Shown: in pieces, positions 35,101 through 45,772 of the stretch
Layout of the letters: every line of letters begins with the position of its first letter
How positions within the stretch are numbered: the stretch's first letter is position 1
Assembly: GCA_029204225.1 (NCBI GenBank)
Contig: CM055109.1
Location: forward strand, 48,368,597-48,432,596
Direction: 5' to 3'
DNA from: Diphasiastrum complanatum
Taxonomy: Eukaryota > Streptophyta > Lycopodiopsida > Lycopodiales > Lycopodiaceae
Length of the DNA stretch: 64,000 nt
Notes under the pieces: generated by a model
The model's input: the letters and a program-made list of their open reading frames with translations, nothing else
Database searches by the model: none
Told to the model about the DNA's origin: nothing
Position numbers and translations under genes: made by a program

Positions 35101-36089
35101 TTACAAGATAGAAGAGTAGAAAAATAATGCTTGTTAAAGGACATGTGGGAACTAGCCCCACTATCTATCCACCATGTGTCTTGACTTGAAGTTGGTGTAG
35201 ATGCAACCATTAAGGATGTGTTGAATCCATCCTCATATTCTTCCTCTTGAGCAATGTTCCCTTGATCTCCTTTGGCTTGTTGATTCTTCTTCAAGTAGCA
35301 TTCTGAGGCAAAGTGTCCTTTCTTTCCACAAAAGAAACACTTTAGTTTTGCCTTGTTCTTCACTTTGCCTTTGGAGGTAGATCCTCCATTCTTCATCTCG
35401 GCCTCCTTGCCTTGATTTTTCTTGAATGGATTTTGCTTTTTCTTGCCTTTAGATGTAAAGTTAGCTTTCTCCTCTCCTCCATTAAGTGACATGCTATCCA
35501 TTCTTGTCTTGAGGTGTAGAAGCCTACTCTCCTCGGCCACAAGAACATTGTGCAACTTTTCAATGGATGGAAGAGAGTCTTGAATGGCAAATGATTGGAC
35601 TAAGTTGGTAAACTCATCACTTAGACCATTCAAAATGATTTGTACTAGTTCTTGATCTTGGATCTTCTCTCCTATTGCACTTAACTCCTTGTTAAGAGAC
35701 TTGATCCTAAGAACATACTCTTGTCCACTCTCTCCACTTCCTTTCATGCTTTGGAAAACTTGATTTCTTAGCATGAGGATTCTTGAAGTATTGTTGGATT
35801 CATAAATGCTCTTTAATGAATCCCAAGCCTCTTTGGATGAGGTACAAGAAGACACCTCTTTCAAGAGGTCATTGCATACATTTAACTTTATGCAATGTAG
35901 AGCTAATCTTGCTCTCTTCTTGTATTTGGCTTGTTCTTGGGGAGTTTGAGGCTCTTCCTCTACTCCTTGAACTATGTCATATAGATCATGGATCACTAGG
36001 AGTGATTCCATTCTCACTTTCCAAATGGAATAATTTGTGGAAGTGAGTCTCTCACTTGGTTCCATCAAATATCCACCCATGGATGACAT
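32109..36089 (-). CDS. Element C Gag-Pol polyprotein, intact
   Basis: 1326 codons, one frame. Gag (UBN2-like) is about 1-240, the zinc knuckle CFFCGKKGHFASEC 251-264, and the protease DSGAS 309-313. LWHKRLGHPNLQSM marks the pre-integrase. The integrase catalytic triad is visible as HSDVHSF, RCDNGGEY and the downstream PQQNGVAERKNR. A short acidic repeat of three DLDKPEE-like units (DNA about 33810-33872) links integrase to RT. RT has CKWIYRIKYNQDGSISKYKA and the catalytic LYVDDIIMTG. RNase H has DSDFAGDKMDRKS, SLSSCEAEYKALT, FCDNQASQQIASNPIFHA and RTKHIEIAHHFVREKV. In contrast to elements A, B and G, all catalytic residues looked for are present. The protein is closely related to element B's (same MxSMGxYLxEPSERLTSTNY start). 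Confidence 0.96.
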   Translation of the reverse strand: MSSMGGYLMEPSERLTSTNYSIWKVRMESLLVIHDLYDIVQGVEEEPQTPQEQAKYKKRARLALHCIKLNVCNDLLKEVSSCTSSKEAWDSLKSIYESNNTSRILMLRNQVFQSMKGSGESGQEYVLRIKSLNKELSAIGEKIQDQELVQIILNGLSDEFTNLVQSFAIQDSLPSIEKLHNVLVAEESRLLHLKTRMDSMSLNGGEEKANFTSKGKKKQNPFKKNQGKEAEMKNGGSTSKGKVKNKAKLKCFFCGKKGHFASECYLKKNQQAKGDQGNIAQEEEYEDGFNTSLMVASTPTSSQDTWWIDSGASSHMSFNKHYFSTLLSCNDSKKSIYTASDQACKIDGIGSIPLCLGTSKRIDLDNVLYVPTISRNLLSVGQLMDNGLDVHFKNGVCSILKNDKCIASGIKQGRLFKLDANVASESVNLAREELTQVELWHKRLGHPNLQSMESMASKELALGLPRAFKKCGKMCEACGLAKSHKSSYKKSSSRSLSPLDLIHSDVHSFSHASNGGALMYVTFIDDCTRFTWIELLSKKNLVYEAFIKFKSLVEKQLSTSIKALRCDNGGEYTSNKMKDFCEINGIKLQYTCSYTPQQNGVAERKNRSLCECAKSLRLDASLPISFWGEAITCANYLCNRLPSSAIDGISPYQALFDKKPNVKYFKIFGCTCYVHIPLETRRKEDATSFKGIFVGYGENSKGYRIYDPTSKKVKVSKDVLFDESQFAKSLSNGSNPLCIEDLDKSEEDLDKPEEDHDKPEDGDLDPSQKGPRRSSRSKAEPSRLTYVDKGKQKEGSTSSTSYSFLATLIEGPSSFEEACKSKVWRDAMQVEYDALEENHTWNLVNLPRGKKPLACKWIYRIKYNQDGSISKYKARLVAKGFLQIKGLDYEETFAPVAKLVTIRLIICIATFFKWDLYQMDVTNAFLNGFLEEEIYMMQPEGFIKIGEEQKVCYLRKSLYGLKQAPRAWYSRLHDFLYSLGFVLSAYEPSLYFKCNEGKIIILVLYVDDIIMTGNDDDGIGKVKVDLSSEFKMVDLGFLKFILGIEVSRSSNCTFISQSKYATSILERFGMKDCKGIDTPMEHVVKATNEGDEASFEDITLFRKLIGSLIYLTITRPDLSFCVSKLSQSMQAPLIHHWKSAKRVLRYVSSTRFFGILYEGSNLHLRAYSDSDFAGDKMDRKSISAFATFLCGGVISWLSKKQDTISLSSCEAEYKALTSTTKELLWLRRLLMELHVLEAEEIPYIFCDNQASQQIASNPIFHARTKHIEIAHHFVREKVQSKEVQLHHVPSSECIADILTKPLSKDPFFKLRYALGIVDRCTLDLPS

Positions 36090-36673
36090 TTTAGAATGAA
36101 TGCTCTTTTAAAAATCACAAAGATTTTTGAATTTTAAAAGATCTATGAAGTGGCCTAAAGCTTACTAGAATGCCTATAGGCTTGTCTCTATCAAACTAAC
36201 ACACAAGCTTGAATGATACTCAAAGATCTTACCAAAAATTTCTAGCTTTCACTCTCACAAAAAAAAATTGCTTTACACTTTTCTTAGAGATTTCACTTCA
36301 ACTAAGGATCTGAACAAATCAGCCTCTTAGATCTGATCTTAGACTCTAAAAAGAAATGCTTCAATGATCCAAAACACTATTTGGTCATAGGCATTAGTTA
36401 GAATGAATCTAGATCAATACTATGCTTCAAAAAGCACCAAAAATGAACTAGTATTGTGATTTTGGGACCAAAAAACACAAAGTAACTTGAATTGAAAGTT
36501 GCTGTACGGTTTCACACGTGTGAAAAGTACATACACAGCCTCCAAGTCGTTTTGATCCAAATGATTACAAGCTATCACTCTAGAAGAACTCGCCCTCACT
36601 AGTATTGGCCAAAAAACAAATTTTGCCAATGATCTTTACAAGATTTATGATTCAATGATCACTCTCTTACTTA
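36090..36673 (-). other. Element C untranslated leader
   Basis: Non-coding sequence between PBS and gag. It includes a perfect TTCACACGTGTGAA palindrome at 36511-36524. No other signal was recognised. Confidence 0.7.
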
Positions 36674-36685
36674 GCTCTGATACCA
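36674..36685 (-). other. Element C primer binding site (tRNA-iMet)
   Basis: On the minus strand it reads TGGTATCAGAGC, directly adjacent to the 5' LTR at 36686. Confidence 0.92.
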
Positions 36686-37547
36686 TGTTAAATTTTACAG
36701 TTTTTAGGACAATAATGATTGTACTTTACAATCATAGAGAGTTATTGGTTGCTTAATCAATGAATCTATCAAGTTCTACACATTAGATCTTGATCTAGAT
36801 TCACTACACTTGGATTTAAGCAAGAGCAATGGATCAACACATCATTTTTTAGTGAGAGCGGCTTCACACGTGTGGAGTACTGTCCACTGTAAGGCCTGCA
36901 CCTGAAACAACAAGTACAATGATACTAGATAGCAATCATGCATAAAAATCACAAGACAAATGACTAGAAATCTCACAAAAGTGTAGAGTGCAAAAGTCTC
37001 ATCAATTTTCTTAGCAAAATGATGATCCTTTTATGGATCAAGTACATCCATGAGTCTGGTACAGTCCAGCAGGACTTCACACGTGTGAAGAGTGCCACAT
37101 CACTCATATCTATCCATTTGATCCATCCTTGATCCTTATCCAATAGTTGACCTTCTAGAATATGACTAAAATCCAAAAAGCTAGTCTCCTAGAATATAGG
37201 AATATTCCCTACAAAATAGGATCTAAGGAAAATGGTCAACTCTTATCTTCTAGTACTCTATACACACATGTGAACATCCACTTGCCATGTGGGAGCATTT
37301 ACTCATGCACATGCAAGGAAAAGCTAATTTGTAGGTGACTAGTCAACTTGACTAAAAACTAGTCATTTCATGTTCACACTAACTAGAATGATACAAAATC
37401 AATTTGGATATATACAAACATGAAAAGTACATCCTTTCACACATGGGAACATGCTCCACACGTGTGAAATCATATCATCAACATATTCTAATGTTTGATC
37501 AATATTTACATGAACCAATGTCAAGTGAGAAGTGACAATTTTCAACA
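36686..37547 (-). repeat. Element C 5' LTR
   Basis: 862 bases, TG...CA in both orientations (TGTTAAAT... to ...TTCAACA on plus). It carries CACACGTGTG palindromes at 36863-36876, 37075-37090 and 37457-37468. Confidence 0.95.
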
Positions 37548-38399
37548 GGCTTTTTCACATTCGAATGTTAAGTCAAGTTATCTGAAGGACATTGAAGACT
37601 TGGCCATCTTCAATGACTTCAACAAATCCCCAGAACAAGTTTGTAGAAATACACTATCTTTGCAATAGTCTGTAGAATTGAACTGTTTGTTGCATAGTTC
37701 GCATTTTTTCGAAAGGCAAAAAATGCAAAGTACTCGTCTACTTCGACAAAATGGCAATTCCAAGTTCATTGTCACATTTTCCCAGAATTCAAAATATGCA
37801 AAGTCCCATCTACTTCGATGAAATAAAAGTTCCAAGTTCATTGTCGCATTTATCTGAAAGGCGAAAAATACGACCGACTCTCACCAAAGTGTCCAAAGTG
37901 TTCGGGGACTCCTACTTCTTTAACCATCAAGTCACTCGACGACCGAAGTCACCGAAGTGTCCAAAGTGTCCACAATCTTCGACTTCTTCAACAACTTCGA
38001 CCATCAAGTCATCCAAAGTGTCCAAAGTCTCTGATGTCACCAATGTGACCGAAGTCTTCAAAGTATTCGACATCTTCGACTTATTAGACTACTTCGATGA
38101 TCTATTGATCTAACTACTTTGAAGTCATCCGAAGTGTCCGAAGTATCCGACGTCTTTGACGATCGACTTATTCAATTACTTCGATGATCAACTTATCCAT
38201 CCACTTCGATGATTGAGTCAATTGACTTATTCGACTTCCTCGATGACTTCAAGTCATCTGTCTCGTCGGCTGATAAACACATTGTACAACTATTCAAATA
38301 TTTATTGTATTTAATTACAAGGATGCAGTGTATGAATACATCACGCATTATCCCGGTGATGCTCTGCCAACAGAGCGAATGATATCGAGCATCCAAGTT
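37548..38399. repeat. Repeat R, right copy
   Basis: 852 bases, same orientation and almost identical to 30392-31243. It starts GGCTTTTTCACATTCG immediately after the element C LTR and ends CATCCAAGTT, then continues with unrelated ACACCTCC. Confidence 0.85.
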
Positions 38400-38888
38400 A
38401 CACCTCCATTTCTGGCTATAACGTATTCAATGTTGTTCAAGCTTTCTTTGTAATATAGAAGTAACACGTTCTATCATCTGTGTTTAACGTAGATGTATGA
38501 TGTTGTGATTTGATTACACTCTTACTGTTTGTTCACGCTTGTTCACTCACTTTGATCAGATCACGAATGTCAATGACTTCTTAGTATCTGATCAGACTAC
38601 GGCTGTCTTTGATGCCTGAGGAACTTGCATCATCACTTTTTTACATTTTGAATTGAACTTCATACTGAAAACCAATTTACAGTAATACCACACATCATCT
38701 AATCTCTTCAGTGGACTGTACTCATGTTTGTTTAAGTATTAATTACTTTTAAGATCTTGTTGGTGAGAACGCTTGAGCTGTGATTATATCTTTGCATTTA
38801 CATTCTTTTAAACCGTTCTTGCTTGTAGCAACCCATAATAACGGGAGAGTTGTTCCGCAACTATTTTCTTCTCTCTTTCTTTGTTCAT

Positions 38889-39617
38889 GTTACCCATTCT
38901 AACACAACATTAATGTATGATTCAAATGTCCTAATCTATTATGCCAAAGTAATGACTTATTGACTAGAACCGAGGTATTCGAGGCTTGACTTGTGTCAGA
39001 ATAACAATGAATCAGTCTATATAAGTATCCATGCCTCTTGTCGAGTGTTAGGATCTGATTTGTCCTATCGATATTTCGACATTGATCAGATTCAAACTCT
39101 ACCCTATGACCTAAATTAGTGATTCTACTTACTGACAACGGATTTGTAGAGAGTTTAGATACATGTAAAATATTCGATAGTAGTTTGAATTGATCATGCT
39201 AGAACATCAACCTTACATTGCCTTCGCCATCGATAATATGTCTACTATCATCACCAAGATGAACGAATTTCTTTGTACTGTAAGGTGTATACGAGTGAAA
39301 ATGCTCACGATGATTGGTCATATGTTGAGTAGCTCAAGAATCAAGAGACCAAGAATTATCAACTTGCACCTTTTCGCTCCTTCCTCCATGTCAAATACGG
39401 GAGATTGAGATGATACTGCAACTGCATTTGCCTGTTGATCTGGTTGCTTGTTGGAGTTCTTTGATTTCAATATCCTACAATCCTGGATTTCATGGTTAGT
39501 GCGCTTGCAATACTTACAGACATCTTCTTCTTCAACTACAAATTCGATAATTGTTCTTGATTTTGTGTCAACTTCTAATCCAATGTGGTCTATTTGGAGC
39601 TTTTTTTCTTTTACCAT
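38889..39617 (-). pseudogene. Copia element E: zinc knuckle, protease and pre-integrase fragments
   Basis: On the minus strand it shows CKYCKRTNHEIQDCRILK (CCHC knuckle), then WSLDS-stop-ATQHMT (protease site with a stop), NILHVSKLSTNPLSVSRITN and LLWHNRLGHLNHTLML. Frames are broken. It is unrelated in sequence to C and closer to the A/G type. Confidence 0.8.
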
Positions 39618-39859
39618 TTCAAAATTGTCAAATTCTAGCTTTTAGATCTAAGTTTTGTAGATAACTTGATCCTACTCGTGTGGAGCCTGTTCCCATGTGT
39701 GGATGGTAGTCATAAATGTATTTGAATTTAGTTAGACAGAAATCATCTTGATTTACACAAGTGTGAACTAGTGAAAAGCTAGACTTCAGGTAGGAAATTG
39801 CCACTTGGCACCATTTTATTGATTGTTCATGCATTCCCATGTGAATGAGACATGGTTCT

Positions 39860-40260
39860 CACGTGTGAGAGGTTGTTCCCATGTGTGAAAAGATCAGTAG
39901 CTTATCATAGGAGTTAATCTTGTAAGATCCTATAAGATTAAAATGATCTCCTTGTTGAGTACGTTGTCCAAAAAAAGAAAACTTTATCTCGATGTGCTTG
40001 CTCTCAGAATGATACCTAGGATTAATAGAAGCAATTGTACTGTGATTGTCGCAAAAAGTGGAAGTAGCTTGTAACTGACTAAAATTCATGTTCGATGCCT
40101 TAACTAGATAGCTTCCTTTGTAGCATGGGTAACAACAATGTATTCAGCCTTTGTAGAAGATAATGCAATTGAATTCTGCTCCTTGCTATTCCATGAACCT
40201 TTGTTGAACACAAAGACACAGTCTGATGTCGATGCAAACATAACTCAATGGTATGCAAAC
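39860..40260 (-). pseudogene. Copia element E: RNase H fragment
   Basis: Minus-strand pieces are SWNSKEQNSIALSSTKAEYI (about 40195-40135), then FCDNHSTIASINPRYHS, ESKHIEIKFSFFGQRT and KINSYDKLL. It lies upstream (in sense) of the gag-protease fragment at 39617-38889, with about 240 bases containing three CCCATGTGTG-type motifs between them. That order is RNase H, possible LTR, gag. Confidence 0.75.
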
Positions 40261-42849
40261 ATAACTTACAATCCATTAGTTATGAAAATTTCACTCATTC
40301 ATGAATCTAAAAAAAAATAGTTTCAATCAATGAACTAATAACACTATTCGTGCATGGCTCATCAACACTGAAAGTCATTGTATATCAGTGATTCATACCA
40401 AGACATAGTGACCATTCTAACATGCATCAACATTCCTATGAAAATTAGGAATTTTTAACTATAAAATTGCCAAAACTTTGAATGACATTATCTTTCGCTG
40501 CAATGCACCAAATTAAGTATTACAAGTTGAAGATAAGAGGTAGAGTATGTTAGAAAAATGATTGTCATTTTAGCTAGGATAGTATGAGCCATGTGTGTGA
40601 GATAGAACTATGCAAAGAACCAGTAGTAAGTCACACTTTCTACATGATAATGTTTCCAAAATGCACCTTAGAGCTTGCATAGCTTTAGGAAAGCATAAAA
40701 AATAAACTCTAAAGCTTCATCGGGGATGATTGAAGCTTACTATTAGGTTAGTATGAGCAATATAAATCTGAAACAAGCAAAAATAGATTTTAGGAAGGCA
40801 AACTAGCAACTTTTTTCAAGAAATTGTTGCACAAGCCTCAATTAACCAAAAGCAAAATATGATGGTTCCATCTAGAGGCCAAAGATCCTTAAAAAGTTGC
40901 TAACTATTGACCAATGATCCAATCAAGAGGTTGAAGTACAAGACTCTAAAAAAAGCATGAAAGAAGCCGTTTTTTAGACTTTACAGACATAGTTCAAGCT
41001 CCACATCTTGTTGCCATTGCCTAAATCCTTAAAAAAGCTTCAATTTATCTTGCATAACATGCATGAAAATTTCACAACAATGAAAACCATTCTACACATA
41101 GGAAACATGAACTTTCAACCATCCTACCCATGTTCTTGGGGTCAAAAATCACAATTTTTTTGTATGTTTTGATACTTTCCAGCCCCATGCGAGTACATCT
41201 AGACCATATAATAACCAAAAAGACCCACGTCCAGCTGATACATGCCACCATCCCACAAAACAAAACCACTCAAGCTAGTTTAGTGAGGAAGACAGGTGTC
41301 ATAGCTGAACGACAGTGTGTCCAAAAGAAGTTATACTACTTAACAGCTTTGAATAGCATTTTAAAACATAGTCCGGTCTTCCCAAACACACAGTGTTTTA
41401 GCGATAGGCCAAGCCGTTATATCACCGTATCAAGGCGAGTGCCATACTGATCAGCTTACGATCAGTTGGTCCGTATCAGTTCGTTTTAATCAAAGAGGAG
41501 TATGAAAAGTTTAAACCGTTAGGAGTTTTATTTAGCCAAAAGACCTAGTGTGAACACGTGTGCTGGTATCAGAGCAAATCCATGCTATACTGATCCAAGT
41601 GACCCTTACAGCGTAAGGTATGTCATGCAATGTTGTCCATACTCCTGAGCATATCCATGCTTTCCAGTTGTATCTCACCAAAAGTCTAAAGTAACACTAA
41701 TAGAGGAAAGGTAAAATGTTACCATGAATGTTATATCAGAATGATATAACATCCACGATATAAGGAGACTGTATAGGAAAGATGTCATTAATACAGAGTA
41801 AGAGACTACCAATGTTTATACTGGGTAGTAGGGCAAATCCGTGCCATTCTACTCCCTTAGTATAAACTATGATTCTTACGCCTATCCATATTGTCTAAGA
41901 TCATAGTACTGGAGTCCTTACTGTTACTTTTGGTGACAAATTCTTATTTCTAGGTACTTTAGTTTGATTTGAGTGTGGTCTTATGTCGTTACTTGCTTTC
42001 GAACAAGGAAAGTAGAAAAGCGGAAAGAAAAAGTGAATTTGTGTAGAGTGAAGATATATCATATCCTTTATGGAACCAAAACTACCATACTTACCGAAGT
42101 TGTAAAGAGTTTATTTAAACTTGGAAAGCGTACCTGAATAGTTGTAGACATAGCTTCTTGAGAGTCAACCATAGTAATTTTTAAAAGCGAATGAGTTCTT
42201 ACTCTTTTAGATCATAAGAAAGCCAAAAAACCGTGAAATGAGCGTATTGATTCGAAAAGTTATGTAGACAGCACTTTACAAGACATCTCTTGACTATCTT
42301 AGTTAACTTACATTGTAGAGATCCAGTTGGTTGCATACCTTTCAATAGTGAGTAGTTGGCGGTTCCAGAAAGAACCAAGTAATATTCTGACGAAGCTGGA
42401 GCAGTATAATGAAGCTACATCATGAGATATCATTAGCTACATACTATGAGATCACAAGATCTATGAACACTTGTAAAGAGAGTACATATGTAAGAGCTAA
42501 GTTTGAATGTGTCCATCCTTCCATCGCTGGTTGGAGAAGGCTAATAAAGTGAAGAAGCCTATGAACAGATAACATAAGTTCACGGTACATCGCTAGACAG
42601 TTAGCCATAAATGAATTTACAGTATTAACATTTGAAAAGGAGACCGCTCTCTTGTCCATCGCTAGAACAACAGAGTCTCTATGTATAGATTGGTGAATAA
42701 ATGTGAGTCTATCATGCCTATGCAATCCATCGCTGGATAGAACATAGCAATATTGATAAACACTCATCTTTTGGACAGTTTGCAGCAATCTGTCCATCGC
42801 TGGACAACGCCCAATCACGAAAAGTGCATATAATATGTACAAGAGTGAG
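40261..42849. other. Non-coding region with a PBS-like site
   Basis: No gene is visible. CTGGTATCAGAGC at 41565-41577 follows GTGTGAACACGTGTG and may be a primer site of a plus-strand LTR element with no recognisable coding part. The TCCATCGCT motif series begins at 42520 and runs into repeat F. Confidence 0.45.
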
Positions 42850-43534
42850 ACAGCCCTCCATCGCTACTCTCTGAGCCATAAGGAGGAAGCCATACTATGA
42901 AAAAATCGTAATTATATCATTACTATCACCTGCATTTTTAGAAGATTATCACATAACCAAAACTGTCCATCGCTGCCTATTGAGACAGGGTGAACGGTTT
43001 CAAGAATCAAAAAGTGACATTGTTGTCCATCGCTAGACCTCAAAGTGTTCTTGACCTATCACAGCCTTTACATGGTTTAGAGAGATGAATGGCATATCAA
43101 AGCAGAGCATTATTAAAGCATCATTCTCCGAAAAGTAGAGTACATACGAGAGGAGTGTAAGAGAGAAGCAGATACATACCGTAAGCTATCAAATCGTTGA
43201 TCTATATATAGGTAGGACGCACTTTTAGCGAGTGACAGAGGAGCAAAGTTCTTCACCGGTGTTGTACAGCAAAAAAACATGCACTTATAGTGCCCAGTAA
43301 GGTAGTAACCTAGAAGGAGAGAGTGAGAGTGGAAAATTCCATTTCCCTCCAAATTATTTTAAACAGACCAAACCATTTCAAATTTGTGAAAAACCCTCTA
43401 AGTTAAAAATGGGACTTCATCATATGCAAGGGTACAACAATAAAAAACCTTTTAAGTTTGAAGTAGTGGCACGTCAATATCTGTCCACTTTTCTGTTAAT
43501 GCATTAGGGTGAAACTGAACAAATGAGCATCCAT
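42850..43534 (-). repeat. Repeat F, right copy, inverted relative to 29699-30391
   Basis: The reverse complement matches the left copy. It carries TCCATCGCT at 42857, 42966 and 43026. Further copies of the motif lie at 42520, 42655, 42726 and 42793, in sequence missing from the left copy. A (GA) tract follows at 43535-43559. Confidence 0.8.
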
Positions 43535-43559
43535 GAGAGAGAGAGAGAGAGAGAGAGAG

Positions 43560-45686
43560 GAATTGATGTTAAAAATGCTCAATGATCATACAAGAGATCA
43601 TGAAGATGACTAATATGAAAATGTACAATGATGAGCATTCCAACTAACATCAACTTGAGTGAAATAAGATATACAAATTAGTGTTGCGATGACTCATTAT
43701 CCCCAAAAATTGTATATTAGTTGCAATTACCAATTATCACAAAAGCATGTGCAAGTCTTAGATCATGGATGGCAGAACCTAAATGCCACAAAATCACTAA
43801 TCACATTAGCAACAAAGAGTCACATAAATAAAAATGTCCTTGATTATCTCCACATAAAGTGCTGAGTTTCCATATATATAAAAGTATTGAGTTTCTATCA
43901 CTTGTTTGCCATGATACACGTAATAACTTCTAACTACAAAGGAAACTCACATATCATCACTTGAACTAGCTTAAGAACATATTTCTGTCTACCTACAATA
44001 GATTGTGCACAAAGTGCACAATAAAAAATGGAAAGAATTGACACACAATAAAATGCTATATTGTGACAAAGATCTTAATTGTATTGATTGCATTTAGTAT
44101 TTGGCAAAATTGAGATTCTACACTTACTATGCTTACGTATTTATTCTAGTGATGTTCTTCCAAAAATCTACGTTTACAACCAACAGGTAGACAACATTCC
44201 CACTTCAACACCTCGGTTGTTTCCTTCAAGTGCACTGTCAACCCTGGAATACTACTAAAAACAGACTTGCAATTTTCAACCTTGTGGAGTCCATCCATTT
44301 AGTCTCAACAATTGGTACAACATTGTTACTTTATCGTAGTGTGAGTATGTATCACTTATTCTTTAGGATTGAAGGTAATCATTGATGTTACCAAGTTCCA
44401 AGAATGCTCCACTTTGCATTTTTTTTTTTTGGATGTGTTGATATATGATGATCCGATGTTGTCGTCTTGATGGATCCCAGCCTTGCATATCCTAAATTAG
44501 ATAATTGCATATGATTGATTGAAGTAGCTAAACAAATCACATTCATTAAAACGCTTGGTCATGACAGTCATGGGAAGCCATGGCCGTAAGACTCGTACAT
44601 TCACACAATTTCTAGGTAGATTGATCTTTTTATACTTGTTCTGATGCATCAGATATTCAATCCACATATAGAAACAATTGTTCTCTGCCTTATGAAGATG
44701 CATGACCTCAGAAGATGAGATTCTGAGAACAACATATAAGCACTGATCTGCCGTTATATGTAAAACCTGATCTCAATTTTCAAAAATTTACATAAAAGCC
44801 ACTCGATTCATCAACTAATTGCTTCTATATGTCGGTGGAATAGATGTTTCCATTGAAAATTTGAGAGAGTACCAAAGCTGATACCAAGACTTATCACTGG
44901 GTTTAAAATCTACCTGAACATGCCAACCATATACTCCTATCCAATATCAATAAGGGTGCTTCATGTAAAAAACTCTCATGTAATGAATCTGCACAAACTG
45001 CATACTCACATGTACCACTCTAGTAAATACTTCACATGCAGAGCATCAATTCACTTTGATGCATTGAAATGTTCAACAAGTCTGCAGTGAACTGCATACT
45101 CACTGAATTGCAGTATTTAGATTAAAAAACAAACTCAAACACCTTAAGGTGTATAGGAAAGCTTATAAAACTGAGGTCAAACTCTTAACTGGACACGATT
45201 GCATTATGAATAAAGAATGGGATTTTAAAACTTTACAGCCGTTGCAAAACTGCTCATCACTGATACACAATTAATTTCTTCACCCTGCTATTGCCCTAAA
45301 ACGTTGAAGGCTTTAAAGATTATGCTGATAGAATAGCATCCTGCTAATTGTGAGAATCCGTACTGCAAACCAACAAAAAATTCAACTTTTTAGACTCCTG
45401 AAAGAATGACTGAAGAAAAGACACAAAAAGGATTGCATTCTGCACAAAATAGATTACCTTATTGTATTGAAGGGTCTTCTTGCCAAAAAGGTGCATTCCT
45501 GGAAGCTGTTGCTCCAAACCAAAAATTCTAATGCATGCAGTTATGGATGAGATTCGTGTACCGTGGAGAATGTCGTTTCATGTGTTTTCACATAAATTAT
45601 CAAATGCTGCTTCAACTCTGCAATGAAAATGAACTCCAGGTATAGTGGGAACGGCAGTCGGGAGCTACATTATGAAACCATCCTTT
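43560..45686. other. Intergenic region with no recognisable gene
   Basis: AT-rich sequence with no domain, LTR or RNA gene that I can support. It lies downstream of importin-4. Confidence 0.5.
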
Positions 45687-45692
45687 TTTATT
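45687..45692 (-). terminator. Possible poly(A) signal of importin-4
   Basis: AATAAA on the minus strand about 80 bases past the stop codon at 45773-45775. Confidence 0.4.
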
Positions 45693-45772
45693 GAACCAAC
45701 CTTCCTTTTAGAAGCTGCAGCTTGATTAGTTGTGCTCCGTAGAAAATGTCCCGCATCCACATAATGTTAAAA

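Larger units (their letters stand above)
31242..37547 (-). mobile_element. Ty1/copia element C, young and apparently intact
   Basis: LTRs at 31242-32095 and 36686-37547 differ by about three substitutions over 854 aligned bases. The PBS, leader, one uninterrupted 1326-codon gag-pol and a polypurine tract (minus-strand AGAAGTGAGGAGGAG) are all present. The outer 8 bases of the low-coordinate LTR are missing, where repeat R abuts. Because of that junction, no target duplication can be read. It is the only element here that could still encode its own transposition. Confidence 0.95.

Noticed and set aside
42520-43034. CRISPR-like array from the spaced TCCATCGCT motif
   Set aside because: The repeat unit is only 9 bases, spacing is irregular (60-135), and the window is clearly plant nuclear DNA.
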